The notes beneath the pieces were generated by a model. It had not been told where the DNA came from, did no database searches, and saw only the letters and a program-made list of their open reading frames with translations. Positions 34,416 through 46,295 of a stretch of 64,000 bases of DNA are shown in pieces. Positions within the stretch are counted from its first letter, which is position 1. Each line of letters starts with the position of its first letter. Made by a program: the position numbers and the translations under genes. Source of the DNA: Incurvaria masculella (taxonomy: Eukaryota > Arthropoda > Insecta > Lepidoptera > Incurvariidae). The stretch is taken from positions 13,516,001 through 13,580,000 of the forward strand of contig OX335655.1 in assembly GCA_946894095.1 (NCBI GenBank), in the 5' to 3' direction.

Positions 34416-34922
34416 TTAAGGTGGGCCTTCCCGCTCAACTGCACATACAAACGTGGAAAGAAGATCATGCGCATATTTCATGTCAGAGATCCATAATAAT
34501 ACTCTTAACAGCTTTATTTGATCGAACTAGATCTCTGATGACCATTGGCATTGTCAAAATAGTGTTTGTTTTCTCAGTTATAAGGTCCGAAAAGGTTCCT
34601 GTTCTATACAATAACTTTGGAAGTGGATTACGCAACGATAAAATAAGAACATCTTAATAAGATCATCTTAGAACATCTTAGCTATATATTTGACTGCAGC
34701 GGTCGAGATTTACTTTTAGCTATAAGTCGTTTTGTAAATCAAATTTTCATAAATCTTACCAAATCATACACTATGCGCATTGTCTGCTTTGTTGACACGT
34801 TGCATCCTCCTCATCACGGAGCCTGTCTTTTTCTTTGAAGCACAGAAGGTCCCACAGCGTAATAGCACGGTTTTGTACCGTGCCCGCGAATGAGTTAGTC
34901 CCACCTTGAAGGGCCACCTTAA
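34416..34922 (-). mobile_element. MITE family X, copy f
   Basis: TTAAGGTGGGCCTTCCCGCT to AAGGGCCACCTTAA, more diverged and about 40 bases shorter than copies a and e. Confidence 0.85.
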
Positions 34923-34993
34923 TTTATATCTAACAGTATAAATGTAAGAGCTTATTTGTGCAATTTTTTTTAAGTGAATTCACAACTACTAAC

Positions 34994-35070
34994 CACTGTT
35001 TTCACCCCTCCAGTTACCTGAAATTAGATATTTAACTTTAGATTACATTACAGTTCTGTTTGGCTTGACC
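34994..35070. mobile_element. MITE family V, partial copy
   Basis: GTTTTCACCCCTCCAGTTAC and CTGAAATTAGATA resemble one end of 9632-9741 and 53560-53776. Confidence 0.5.
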
Positions 35071-35318
35071 GAAAGGTAACTTACTTACTAAAACTTTGGA
35101 AACAGGGCGTAAGTGTGCATTAGCTGAAATAACTACGAACGACCGTTGCGTCATCTACGCACACACCAAGAGTGTCAATGTTCGTTGTCCGCCAGCCATT
35201 GAAACAGGCTCTAACAAACGTTTTTGTTTTTGTATAGATATTTGTCGTAAATAGAACCGCATTAATAATGCTATCTTAAATACTTTTACCACATAGGTAG
35301 TACATACAATAAACTCTA

Positions 35319-35402
35319 CTAAGGGTCGATTTTTCAACAGTCCAATAAATCAGTCAGATAACTATTTCACGGATTTATTTACGCCGCTGCTTATCAATCC
35401 GT
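35319..35402 (-). mobile_element. MITE family O, partial copy
   Basis: TAAGGGTCGATTTTTCAACA, then CAGATAACTATTTCACGGAT, matches one end of 51742-51981 in reverse. Confidence 0.6.
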
Positions 35403-35440
35403 TGTAGTAAGCCCATATTTTTATTAGCAATATGATATAC

Positions 35441-36582
35441 TAGCTGCGGTACCCGGCTCCGCTCGGGTTAGTGTCGGCTAAATTATCTCATGGATAAAAA
35501 GTAGCCCACATGACTGGTCCAAAATAGGGTCAAACTGGTCCAGGACAATGTATCCATGTACCAAATTTAATCAAGATCGTTCGAGCCGAAATAACATGAT
35601 TTAATGAGAAACATCCAATAATTCCCATTTAGAGCTTCGTTGACGTTTGGTGGCTATTTAAAAAAAAAACATTTGCCGCGAGAACCTTTCTGCACTTTCA
35701 CTGCTACATTGCTTACCTAGTAAGTAACGTGTAACGTAGGTAAGTTTTGCGTGGACTCCAACCCACAGCCAGCCTCAACATCGAAAACAGTAACCCATCT
35801 CGAACCTGACTGCTCCCAGAGATGCTATACATTGATAAAATACGCATAAAAATCAGGTAAGTGATTCGCATGTTATAAGACTTTAAGACTCACTACTTAC
35901 CCTTCTGGTAATGAAGCGTTATATTATGTAATCTATAAGTTTTTAGTAGAATCAGGCTAGACGTAGATACAATGCACATCTAAATCGAGTAATTGGTTCT
36001 CAAGGATTTTATTCTGTTGGTCGCTCCTCCGGCGATTTAGCGTGATGCCAAGTAGTCCTAAAGTTGCAGGAAATACCAAGCCGTACTTCAGTAAAAGTAA
36101 GCGCTGCCGCCGCACAGCAGAGCCGTGCATAGCATTGCAGTTTGTATGACAACCCCATCTTAGCGTAAGCGGAACTGAATTCTATTTAGCCAATCCTAAT
36201 TCCCGGGTAGTTAAATGTACATGTACTAAGTTTTACAAATCGCTAGTGCCTTGAAAATTCGCCAAACGGACACCAAACAGTCACGACGTCTGCCCTCACG
36301 TCCCCCCCCCCCTCCCCCCGCCGCCGCTCCCCGCCACCAGCCCCCGGCTCCTCTCCCCCCGGTGTGAAGTATCGCTACCGGCATCGTTTTCGCAGCCCCG
36401 TGAAAGTTCTAAAGCCCATGGGCACATAAATTATAGCCTATGTGTTATTCTGATGTATAAGCTATATTATTGTAAAGTTTCATTAGAATCCATTCAGTAG
36501 TTTTTACGTGAAAGAGTAACAAACATCCATCCATCCATCCATCCATCCATCCATTATTACAAACTTTCCCCTTTATATTATT
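35441..36582 (+). repeat. L-family element, copy 1 of tandem pair
   Basis: Starts CTAGCTGCGGTACCCGGCTC and ends after a (CATC)n tail at 36527-36553 and TTACAAACTTTCCCCTTTAT. Inside is an old reversed 5S-SINE fragment (35700-35830) and a C/G-rich stretch at 36300-36362. A terminal tetranucleotide array suggests an RTE/SINE-type retroposon end. No ORF. Confidence 0.75.
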
Positions 36583-37497
36583 TACTAGCTGCGGTACCCG
36601 GCTCTGCTCGGGTTAGTGTCGGCTAAATTATTTCATGGATAAAAAGTGTCCGACATGGCTGATCCAAAATAGGGTCAAACTGGTCCAGGACAATGTATCC
36701 ATCTACCAAATTTAATCAAGATCGTTCGAGATGAAATAGCATGATTTAATGAGAAACATCCAATAATTCCCATTTAGAGCTTCGTTGACATTTGGTGGCT
36801 ATTTAAAAAAAGCATTTGTCGCCAGAACCTTTCTGCACTTGCACTGCAACATTGTTTACCTAGTAAGTAAGTAACGTGTAATGTAGGTAAGTTTTGCGTG
36901 GACTCCAACCCACAGCTAGCCTCAACATCGAAAACAGTAACCCATCTCGAACCTGACTGCTCCCAGAGATCCTATACATTGATAAAATACGCACATAAGT
37001 CGGGTTAGTGGTTCGCAAGTTATAAGAATTTAACACTCTCTACTTACGCTTCAGGTAATGAAGCGTTATATTATGTAGCCTATAAGTTTTGAGTAGAATC
37101 AGGCTAGACGTAGATACAATCCGCATCTAAATCGAGTAATTGGTTCTCAAGGATTTTGCCAAGTAGTCCTAAAGTTGCGGGAAATACCAAGCTGTACCCG
37201 CCCCCGTCGGACCGCCCGCCCCGCCCCCGGCCCCGCTCCCCTTGCTGTGAAGTAGCGCTACCGGCATCGTTTTCACAGCCCCGTGAAAGTTCTAAAGCCC
37301 AAGCCCATGGGCACAATATGTTTATAAATTGTAGCCTATGTGTTATTCTGATGTATAAGCTATATTATTGTAAAGTTTCATTAAAATCCATTCAGTAGTT
37401 TTTACGTGAAAGAGTAACAAACATCCATCCATCCATCCATCCATCCATCCATCCATCCATCCATCCATTATTACAAACATTCCCCTTTATAATATTT
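36583..37497 (+). repeat. L-family element, copy 2 of tandem pair
   Basis: Head-to-tail with copy 1 and highly similar. It lacks 36 bases present at about 36018-36053 and about 230 bases present at 36090-36300, and has a longer (CATC)n tail (37424-37468). It includes the same internal 5S-SINE fragment (36855-36975), so the SINE was present before the duplication. Confidence 0.75.
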
Positions 37498-37576
37498 ATT
37501 CGATTAGATTAGATTAGATTATCATCTGGTTGTGACTAAACGTCGTTTGGCAAAAGTAATTTTTGCTATCAGACCG

Positions 37577-38055
37577 TTAAGGGCCTGGTACTAGCCAAAT
37601 CGCAAAGTTAGACGAGGCACCCCAAGTTAACTAACTAAGTCTGACGATTATAAGTGTCATTCTTACAATATATGATTCCTTGTCTAGGAATCGAATTATT
37701 TTCGTTAATGTATGTTTCCTTTTTCTATACAAAATACATTGCGGAAACGGTGTCCATTTCCGAACTTTTTTGACTAAATGTAGAAATCTAAAAGCAAATG
37801 GAATTTTTTGTTTATGCATATATGCTGTTTTTGCTTATATCTAGAAATCGAATTACTTTCAGATTTCTAATGAGAAAAATCAACATTTTTATTTTTATTA
37901 TTATTTAAATAAATGATGGAATAAAAAAATATTAACAATCCATTATCAGTCTGGAGTTCTATTTGGATTTGCTGAAGCGTTTCACTACATATTATTACAT
38001 TTGTTACAAAGTGCATTTGTTTGGCGCGAGTAGTTGGCTAGTCCTAGCGCCTTAA
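37577..38055. mobile_element. Candidate TTAA-flanked MITE
   Basis: TTAAGGGCCTGGTACTAGCC at the left and GGCTAGTCCTAGCGCCTTAA at the right: imperfect 16-base inverted ends, TTAA on both sides. Interior AT-rich, no ORF. Confidence 0.5.
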
Positions 38056-38449
38056 GTACTGGTTTTCGATTTGATTTGATTTAAAAGTTTATTTAGACGG
38101 ACTGGATTTGCTGTAGAGAACTCTTGATAGCAACGGGCACGTCACCAACAGACGTCCATAAGTTCGCAAATGCTACAGATTTGAAAACGTTGCGTTTTAT
38201 CGAGAAGTAGAATCAGTTGACGTGGACTTTTAACTAGCAATTTCTATATTTTGCCATAATTACGAACATAGAATTGATGATAATAATTATTTGCTTATGA
38301 ATAAGCATATATGCATCCAAAAAGGCTGAGCATGTTCTGAGCGAAAGTACAAAAATAAATCTATTCTAACCACACGTGATGGGAGCGATCAAAACTCATG
38401 CGTTTGGCGGCCGCGTAGCCACGAGTTAGTGGGAAACTTCCACAATTGT

Positions 38450-38728
38450 CACCTAAATTGGCGTTTACGAAACTTCGAAGATACGTTAAAGCGTCAAACT
38501 TAATACAATATATTACAAGATATTCTGTGGTTTTACTTCTTCAAGCTGTCAAAGTCAAACTCGGACTTCCGATTTCTATGAAACCGCGGAGCCGGCGTAA
38601 ACGGCAACGGGGAGTAAGCTGTCAAATCAAACTCGGACTCACAAATGTTAGTTAGCAAACGCTCTTCAATTTCTCTATATATTTGAAAACCTCAGTCGAT
38701 CGGGTTGCCGTAAACGCCAATTTAGGCG
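38450..38728 (+). mobile_element. MITE family Y, copy 3 (empty)
   Basis: CACCTAAATTGGCGTTTACG to GTAAACGCCAATTTAGGCG. The X target region reads GTTAGTTAGCAAACGCTC and has no insertion. Confidence 0.8.
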
Positions 38729-38761
38729 ACATCTGGGACAGGATCTCTGTAGTAAATTCGC

Positions 38762-39130
38762 TTAAGGCTGTTCCGACCCATATAAAGTTGTTTGCACACA
38801 TAACGCAAAAAGTATTGCACTTTAAGCCACGAATTAATAATAAAACTTTAATATAGTCATATTACTTGCAGCGAAAACAATTTCACAATTTCAGGATTAT
38901 TGGTTTTGTTACAATTTATTTAAATACGATTTTTATTTAACAGCGCCATCTAACGGTGTAAAACTTCTAATCGGCAATTACAACGAAACCATTAAACCTG
39001 AAATTGTGAATATGTTTTCGCTGCAACTACTATGGCTATATTTAATATTTTTGACGAATTCGTGCCTTAAAGTGCAATACTTTTTGCGTTCTGTGTAAAA
39101 AAAATATTGTATGGGTCGGAATATCCTTAA
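38762..39130. mobile_element. MITE family Z, copy 2
   Basis: TTAAGGCTGTTCCGACCCAT to ATGGGTCGGAATATCCTTAA; 369 bp, the same length as copy 1. Confidence 0.88.
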
Positions 39131-39140
39131 CTATTCGAGA

Positions 39141-40076
39141 CACGCAACATCGAATGTTCGTTGCACTAAATAGCGTTCTGTGAAGTACGCTGACGTGTCA
39201 TCGGAACTCGAGGAAATCAGTAGTAAGCGGCTTCATATTATAACTCACTCGCCGGCGCTACCGTTTTTGTATGTAAAAATGTGACTACGCCCCTGCCACC
39301 ATACAAACGAGTTTCAGCTTCTACTCTACTCCTTCCATGGTCGCTTCACGGAGTACACAAACACTTTTAATAATCCTATATTTCGCAATGATTTTGAACT
39401 TTGAAATTAAAACGAAAACGAAATGACAAGAACAACCAGACGTTTATTACTAAAGTGCTGATTATCTTGTACTGTACTGATAATAAAAGAAAAGCTGCTA
39501 AGAAAGGCCGATTAAGCTATGTGGCGATTAAGCTAATCAGCAGTTAATGCAAAAGGCTCTTAGCCTTGCAAACAATGTACGTTAACAGATATAGGGCTGC
39601 TTGTAAATGATCGTTCTTTTTAATCTCCCTAAATACTTTAATCATAATTTTTAACACATTATTAAACACCTCGCAGATTGAACATTTAAAATAATGTCGC
39701 GCAGTTAATTCAACTTCTGATTGCAGGATAATTAAAAGACGTCTGTTAGTTTGCAGAACTATAAATTGACAGAAGCGGGAACTGTGTCGCCGCAAATTTA
39801 TGCATTTTCATTAAGTAGTGCTCGCAAAATTATGTAACTGCTTTTCAGGGAAGTACGCAGGGAATATCTAGCGGCAAGAGAAACTATCAAGGCACGTAGC
39901 CACTTTTCTATACAAAAACGGTAGCGCCGGCGAGTGAGTTCGCTTATGATATATCGCATATCGCATAAAAAAAACGCTGCGGCCATACGAATGAGTTTCA
40001 ATCGCTACTCCGTTCCTTCCATGCTCACCGACTGTACATGACGCCATTTAGTGCAACGAGCATTCGATGTTGCGTA
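39141..40076. mobile_element. Foldback-type element with rearranged arms
   Basis: CGCAACATCGAATGTTCGTT (39143) is inverted at 40042-40074. CACTCGCCGGCGCTACCGTT (39246) is inverted at 39910-39940. A third shared block (GAGTTTCA…CTACTC…CCTTCCATG) is direct rather than inverted. About 500 bases of unrelated AT-rich loop lie between. No ORF. Confidence 0.5.
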
Positions 40077-41639
40077 TACCGAAATGGTAAGCAAACTAAC
40101 TGAACGGCGCTACCGTCAGCGTATTACGGATGAGTTTCGTTCGCCTCTCTCGACCTTTCTTACTCGATAGGGACGTGTACGACGAAAGGTTATTGGGAAA
40201 GTTGCCAGACAGGCCCGTCTGGTTAGCGGGGGACATGCCCTCGGCAGCTGGAGCGACTCCTGGGAGCGACGCTCCAGGGGGTGATTCAATTGGTTAAATT
40301 AGACCACCGCTTTTGTTCACACAATTCGGGTCACTTTTTGTTTGTGTTAGAATTCAATGCGATGTTGAGTCATGTTCTTTATCTTATGCTTTCTAAGCTT
40401 ACATTTAAAATGTGACTAAATAGCTTTTCCTTAGTTTAATGTATAGTATATAGTATAACACTAACACATAGCATTATTATTTCTCGTATTTTTAACCTTC
40501 GACCACATCATAAATTCACACAATTCCGGTGTGCATATGTTCGTACTTGTACCTTACAAAATAGAGAATGAAATTATTTTAAGGAAATTTTCACCTCTTT
40601 ATAAGGTGTTCAAGCAAGACTTGGGTATGGCGGAAGAAGCACGAGTGTAGAAAAAACACCGCAGAAATGCGTTCCTTTCCAAAGGCAAATAACAGAACGC
40701 TATTGAGTGAAACTAGCATAACCGCATGACCAAGAAGACTTGACCAAGAGATAGGTCATGGGATTCGTAATTCGTAACAGCCGTAATCAAAGGCTTACTT
40801 CAAGAAAGCATTAAGTCAGAAAGAGTTGTATTGAGATTATTTAAGTTTTAAAGTTAAGGATGTCAATATTACGCTATCTTTGCACCTTGTCAGTGTACGA
40901 TAAAGTGTGTTTTTGAAGAACTTAGCACAAAAAATAACTAGAAGAAAATCGCATAATTAAATGTATTAAATCAAAATATACTTTTCTTGACTTTATGCAT
41001 TCTTGAAGTAAACCCACGTATAAAAAAATACATGCCTTCAGCGATAGAAGTATACTGTAATTATATAAGGCATGACGTTTTTTTATCTCTGCTTAACCCT
41101 CCGGGAAAACGGCGTGTTAAGTTACCCAGCGGTATGAATGTTGAAACACCTTGAACTATGCATTACCTTAATTATTTATGTTGTAACTCCTAATGGGCGC
41201 CTCGATTGAAAGGTTTTTTTGCTAAGTTAAATTAATTTAATGGATGGAGCTCCTTTCACATCTAGTACCCACCCGTAGGCTTCTTCGCGAAATGAAATCG
41301 ATCCGCAATTTGAAGAGAGAAAAATGAGAAAATTTTCATCAATCGCCTTTTTTCTCGGAACTCGTTTGCCGTTCGCGAATAAGCCGCGAAGTTAGATTAG
41401 GCGCGCGCGGGAAGTTTTAATTCAGTGTGCGGTCTAGAACCGGTAAAGTTTGAACGGATAGTGGCAACCGGGTAACCGCTTACGTTGCTCTAACGACCGA
41501 CGAAACGTTTTAATGTAGTTTACCCAGCAATTCACAAACGTTTACTAACTTTGCCTAGCGAGGTTTCTGGTTAGCCCTTTTAAAATTGAATAACAATTCC
41601 TAAGTCATCTTGGATATTACATTTCGTGTGTAGAATACC
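40077..41639. other. No recognisable gene
   Basis: Contains a hairpin CTGGAGCG/CGCTCCAG (about 40238-40267) and otherwise AT-rich sequence without frames or repeats that I recognise. Confidence 0.5.
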
Positions 41640-42060
41640 ATACATACATTCAATTTGCTTTCCCGGAAGGATAGACAGAGATGAGAGCGCCTTACGGTAC
41701 GATCACAGCAAACCTTTCATAGATGCTCTACATTTACGGGTGCTACGCAACAGACCTTTACGAAGAATTACATCGATTTGTACGACACTTCCGCTCACTT
41801 CTGCTCTGTAAATTGTTTTCCAAATTTTTTCGTCATTCATCCATATTCATCATTCCATATGTCCAAACTATCATAGAACTCCTTTCTCGATTCTAGTCAC
41901 AACTTTATTTTTCAATTGACATTGCTCTCTAACCCAGTCGTTTCGAAATTTGTCCGTTAGATTAACTCCGCAAACTTTCCTCAAGGAACGCATTTCCACT
42001 GCATTTATGTATGTACATTCGGGTCGAATACCGGGGGTTTGAATCCCGCTTTCTATCATA
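41640..42060 (-). pseudogene. LINE RT C-terminal remnant, second copy
   Basis: Minus strand 42060-41871 reads AVEMRSLRKVCGVNLTDKFR, then NDWVREQC and VVTRIEKG: the C-terminal signature of lepidopteran endonuclease-reverse transcriptases. 41830-41780 carries the IYRAEVSG block shared with 23962-24150. Broken by stops and frameshifts. Confidence 0.75.
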
Positions 42061-42086
42061 TTCGAGATTTGAATGTTAATGTTTTG

Positions 42087-42310
42087 ACTTTACTAGGTGG
42101 TAGGGTTAAGCCCGCCTGGGTTGATGCTATCGCAATGGATGAAAAGATGGTCGAAGCGGAAATAAAAAATTGTCCATGTTTTCCACCCAGTTCCATGTAT
42201 AAAGGGAAGGTCCTAGAATTGCACCTAATTCTTTAGGGAATGTGGTGTATTGGGCTAATATCATAACGATAGTTTTGTAGTGTTAGACATCCATGTCAGG
42301 TTGCATAAAA
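42087..42310 (+). mobile_element. SINE body and tail
   Basis: ACTAGGTGGTAGGGTTAAGC to ACATCCATGTCAGGTTGCAT, then an A run; head absent. Confidence 0.85.
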
Positions 42311-42358
42311 AAACCATTTCATATAATAACCCCGTGACAGGGGGATACCATAACCCAA

Positions 42359-42606
42359 GGGATTACCATGGTAAATAACTCGCCAGGTGAATAGCAGGTG
42401 AACAGGCAAAAGATTGATTAAATCTGACCTTAAGTTGCATTTTCGTACCATGCCAACTGGTTGATTTTAGTTCACTTGGCCGAATAACATGTCGTTTGAC
42501 AGTTACATCAACTAAAGTGACATCTTGGCACAAAATGCAACTAAACGTCCGATTTAATCACTCACCGCCTGTTCACCTGCCATTCATGGGGTTACCATGG
42601 TAAGTT
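42359..42606. mobile_element. Palindromic MITE family U, copy 1
   Basis: GGGATTACCATGGTAAATAA at the left and GGGGTTACCATGGTAAGTTA at the right. The arms extend inwards through AGGTGAACAGGC and GATTAAATCTGAC motifs. Related to 55189-55445. Confidence 0.75.
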
Positions 42607-43121
42607 AAGTATAGATTTAATGTTGCCTTCTCATCGTCACCGCCAAGTTGGACGTCTCCGGGATATAACATTACGGGATTACCCAGTATTAAAGTCGCAT
42701 TGGGAAAAAACTGTAAAAGATAGCCTGAAGCCCTGAAGGGGGAGTTGGGCCAGCGGGGGTTGGCGGGAGCGAAACTTGTATTGGTTCTGTAATGGCTTTC
42801 TTTGGTAACTTATTTTGCCGGTATAATGTTGCCGGCGTGCGATGACATGGCTTTTAGCCAATTTGTTGACCTCTCGCCGTAAACACGTACACGTGTATAT
42901 TCTTATGGTTAAACCGTCGCGTGGCTGCACAATATTTAGAGAACTTGTGGTTTCCCGGTGCGCGATGCCGACCTGGCCGATATGTCAAAGTTGTCCAAGA
43001 CCTCTTTGTTGGTGAAAGCACGGGAAACGTAAGTTTTACAAAATGGACATTGCAGAATTGTTCGATTTAGGTAATTAATTTTTTATAGAAATATTTTATT
43101 AACAAAAAATCTTTTATTTTC
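42607..43121. other. No recognisable feature
   Basis: Mixed composition; I see no reliable frame or repeat. Confidence 0.45.
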
Positions 43122-43196
43122 TTTCATTCCCGCTTCGATCATATGTTCATCTAACGCGATGATGCTTACTTCAGGATGCTTATCCCTACCACCATA
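43122..43196 (-). mobile_element. SINE body fragment
   Basis: TTCCCGCTTCGATCATATGT, then CTTATCCCTACCACC, in reverse. Confidence 0.6.
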
Positions 43197-43304
43197 GAAT
43201 AAATATATATACCTACTTAATCTATAACATAAGTTTCAGAAAACTTAGGAATTGGTGATAAAGTTAGGACTTGCATTCGGATTTTTTTCATTGAAAATAA
43301 TTGT

Positions 43305-43632
43305 TTCAGTTTCAGTTTCTTTATTTCCTCCATTAGATGTATATTTCACACTCGGATTCGTCATTTTTTTTCCTGTCGGTTCGATTACTTCTGGCGAAGA
43401 AGAGCCGACAAGAAACTTCGTCAGGTTGGTCATTGTATTATTATTTTTTCCAGTGATACTTACAAACTAGTTTACAGTGATTGATTGATTACTACTGCTC
43501 ACAAAGAACATTATTATAAGAACATTATATACATTGGTGAGGAGCAAACTCTTGACTACTATAATGACATCTTATTCTAAATTTATAGGAATTATGATCT
43601 AAATTATTCAGATGTAAAAAGCCATATATTAG
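43305..43632 (-). mobile_element. LINE J3-family 3' UTR alone
   Basis: Reverse match to 14960-15283, including the GAAACT-type tail (as TTTCAGTTTCAGTTTC) and CCAATGTATAT-type motifs. Extreme 5' truncation, no coding sequence. Confidence 0.88.
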
Positions 43633-44279
43633 AATCTTCCCAAGAATCAACCATATGATAAAATATGGGCGTACTCCTTTCGAAAGAATGATTTCACAAA
43701 TCATGTTGTGTGTTGTGGTTAGTTTGGTTCGGCATGTTTTTAAATTTATTTTTGGGTGTTTAATCTTGGGCACTCTTTTTTGTATTTTTGTATTATTTTT
43801 TGTGCTGTGATTTCTAGTTATTTTTGTTAGTAGTTTTCAGGTGTATTGGATTCAGTATGTAGGAGCCAAATTCGAAACTAAAAGAAACTAAAAAAAAACT
43901 CATCAGCCATTAGGCCGATTTTAATAACAACTAAAACAACATTATCAGGTTTTGAAAAAAATATTATATGGTAAAAAATAATTAATCATAAGAAAGGCAC
44001 CAGTAAATAGTGTCACTTACCAGGAACAAATTCTGTGAATTAATGTTACACAGCACACTAAAGTAAAATGTTGATTTTTAAGAACTTATTATTTTCAAGT
44101 ATTCATACTTGGAAATAACCCCCACAAATAACACCCACAACTTTTGGTTGGGCCCATAGATATATTAAGAAGAAAATATCTGTGGTTAGGCCATAATGTC
44201 AACGCGTAATCTATGACTGTGTGGTTCTATGTAATGTGCATGACCCTAGTCCTATCCTTGTTCCCCGCATACACATTTC

Positions 44280-44880
44280 CCTCTCTCTCTTTCACCTGAT
44301 GTAGCGAAGATTGACAGCGTCTGCTGAAAAGGCTGAAAGGCCCAGCTTTCAGTGCAACTTTTGATACCGCGATGCACGGACACGCCATGTCATCGTAGCA
44401 CCGGTTCCCGCCAAAATAATCTCGCCGCCGCGCCGGGTCCGTAGGTACCCAGGAGTACCTCGCCAGGACCGCGTGTGCTCGAAACCTACGAACAATCCCA
44501 AGGACTTTCTGTGCTCTTCATCGCCGAGGACGCAGCGTTCCTGAACCGTATCCTGTGGGAGAAGGAGTAGCGCGGTGGAAACCCGAGCACGTCTGGAAGT
44601 CTCCATCGTGGTGAGTCGTCCCACCTTCTTTTATCCTATAACCCCTAGAAGATTGCGCATTGCATGGGACCACATACCATTTCTTTTTGAGAACCTATAT
44701 AGGACTCTCTTTTACAGAAACCTTTATAAAAAAAACACAGCGACCTACCCCCGCCACAAACTTTTATATAACAAATAATATATAAGCTGTTAGTATGTAG
44801 AATAAACGTTTCGTCGTATTATAAATTCGATAAAGTTTCATTGCTTTGAAATAACTATTAAATTAGGAATAAAAGGTACA
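44280..44880. other. Unclassified segment, possible LTR or exon
   Basis: A pyrimidine tract CCCTCTCTCTCTTTCACCTG precedes a moderately GC-rich stretch on the plus strand that ends in a strong donor-like ATCGTG/GTGAGT (about 44610). AATAAA (about 44800) follows. On the minus strand CTCCTTCTCCCACAG is a good acceptor before an open stretch reading DTVQERCVLGDEEHRKSLGL. I cannot decide between a transcript exon and a degraded LTR-type repeat. Confidence 0.3.
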
Positions 44881-44889
44881 CATAAATAA

Positions 44890-45140
44890 TTGTTTTTTGC
44901 CAACCTTACATCCTTAATACTAATCTCCCCTTGGCCAGAAATAAAATGGGTCGACCGGAACATTTATAAATCATTTGTTTATGCTAACCTTACATCCTTA
45001 AAACTAATCTCCCCTTGGCCAGAAATAAAATGGGTCGACCGGAACATTTATAAATCATTTGTTTTTGCTAACCTTACATCCTTAAGACTAATCTCCCCTT
45101 GGCCAGAAATAAAATGGGTCGACCGGAACACTTAACATGC
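44890..45140. repeat. 84-bp tandem repeat, three copies
   Basis: CCTTACATCC at 44904, 44988 and 45072. Units differ at only a few positions and include CTCCCCTTGGCCAGAAATAA and GGGTCGACCGGAAC. 84 is divisible by three, and the plus strand is open across all three units (ISPWPEIKWVDRN repeated), but nothing else suggests a gene. Confidence 0.9.
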
Positions 45141-45179
45141 AAACTTCGGCGCATTAACAAAATAGAGCCTCCAAAAATA

Positions 45180-45400
45180 GACGTCCGATTGTTCGGTGTC
45201 AGTCAACAAGGGTTCCGTTGAATCAATAGAGGCTGCGGCGGGGCTGCCCGGAACCCTTGTCCCGGACGTGACGAGCCATGAATTATTTACAGGACACGCC
45301 GATGTTTCAGGAGGGGAGCGTTCAAGGAGCGGGTGGATGCCACTACCGAAATGTGGGAACTTTTTTGTGAGGTCTTTCGCAGAAACTTGAGTGTGCCTCA
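45180..45400. other. GC-richer segment open on both strands
   Basis: The plus frame reads GSVESIEAAAGLPGTLVPDV and HADVSGGERSRSGWMPLPKC; the minus frame reads HFGSGIHPLLERSPPETSAC. No clean splice pair. It may be a fragment of a retroelement I do not recognise. Confidence 0.3.
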
Positions 45401-45449
45401 TTTATTATGCAACGCTAAATTGTATTATCTAAAATCTAACAGTCGTATT

Positions 45450-45856
45450 TAGCTCGTAGCCTAGTGGCGCGGGGACTGGCCTAGCGTACCAGAGGCCCGG
45501 GTTCAATACCAACTTGCACCACTGTCTTTCTCTTTCAGAGTTCGATAAGTGGATTTCGTCACGAATGCGAGGTGCTCCATGGTTCGGAATCCATGTAAAA
45601 CTGTAGGTCCCCTTCCCCTACTAGGTGGTAGGGTTTAAGCCCGCCCGGGTTGGTACCATTGCATTGGATGAAAAGGTGGTCGAAGCGGCAATGAAAAATT
45701 GTCCGTGTTTTTCATCCAGTTCAATGCAGCCGTGCTCATAAAGGGAAGGTCCTGGCATGGCACCTAATTCCTTAGGGAATGTGGTGTATTGGGCTAATAT
45801 CATAACGGTAGTTGTGTGGTATTAGCCATCCACGTCAGGTCGCATAAAAAAAAGAG
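45450..45856 (+). mobile_element. tRNA-headed SINE, full length
   Basis: A-box-like TAGCCTAGTGGCGCGGGGAC and B-box-like GGGTTCAATACC in the head, then the shared body and CATGTCAGGTCGCATAAAA tail. Nearly identical to 62227-62637. Confidence 0.92.
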
Positions 45857-45860
45857 AGAG

Positions 45861-45960
45861 CACCTGTCAAAACTTAGTACGAGATTAGCGCCGGACTAAC
45901 CATACAAAAACCGGTTTAGTACGGCGGGTTAAAGTTAGTCCGCCCACTCTGAATACAGTG
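45861..45960. repeat. Short MITE-like repeat, copy 2
   Basis: AGTACGAGATTAGCGCCGGA and ATACAAAAACCGGTTTAG match 6612-6731. Confidence 0.6.
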
Positions 45961-46295
45961 TATTATCGAAATAGCGAATAGTTCTCGTTTTAGAAACCGG
46001 CTCCATTTGAAGTTGTATTTGTATCGCAATTTTTTCAACCCCCTTTAAATTATAATAGAAAAAAAAACCAACAAATAATAAGAAAATGTTCATGAACAGT
46101 TTAATAACATTATCATAACTAACATTTTACAAAATGTTTGTCCACACACGCACATCTTGTAATATAAATGTGACAAGGGATAACTAAGGTAATTGTGTTG
46201 TGTGCGAATTGAGAAATTAGGGGTTCCTTCAATCACATCGCCCAACTCTAAAACTGACAATCGTACTTCCACCATAACGTTTTTAGTCTCAGTTG

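Noticed and set aside
39141..40076. Simple long-TIR transposon
   Set aside because: Some shared blocks are direct rather than inverted, so the structure is mixed. Reported only as a foldback-type candidate.
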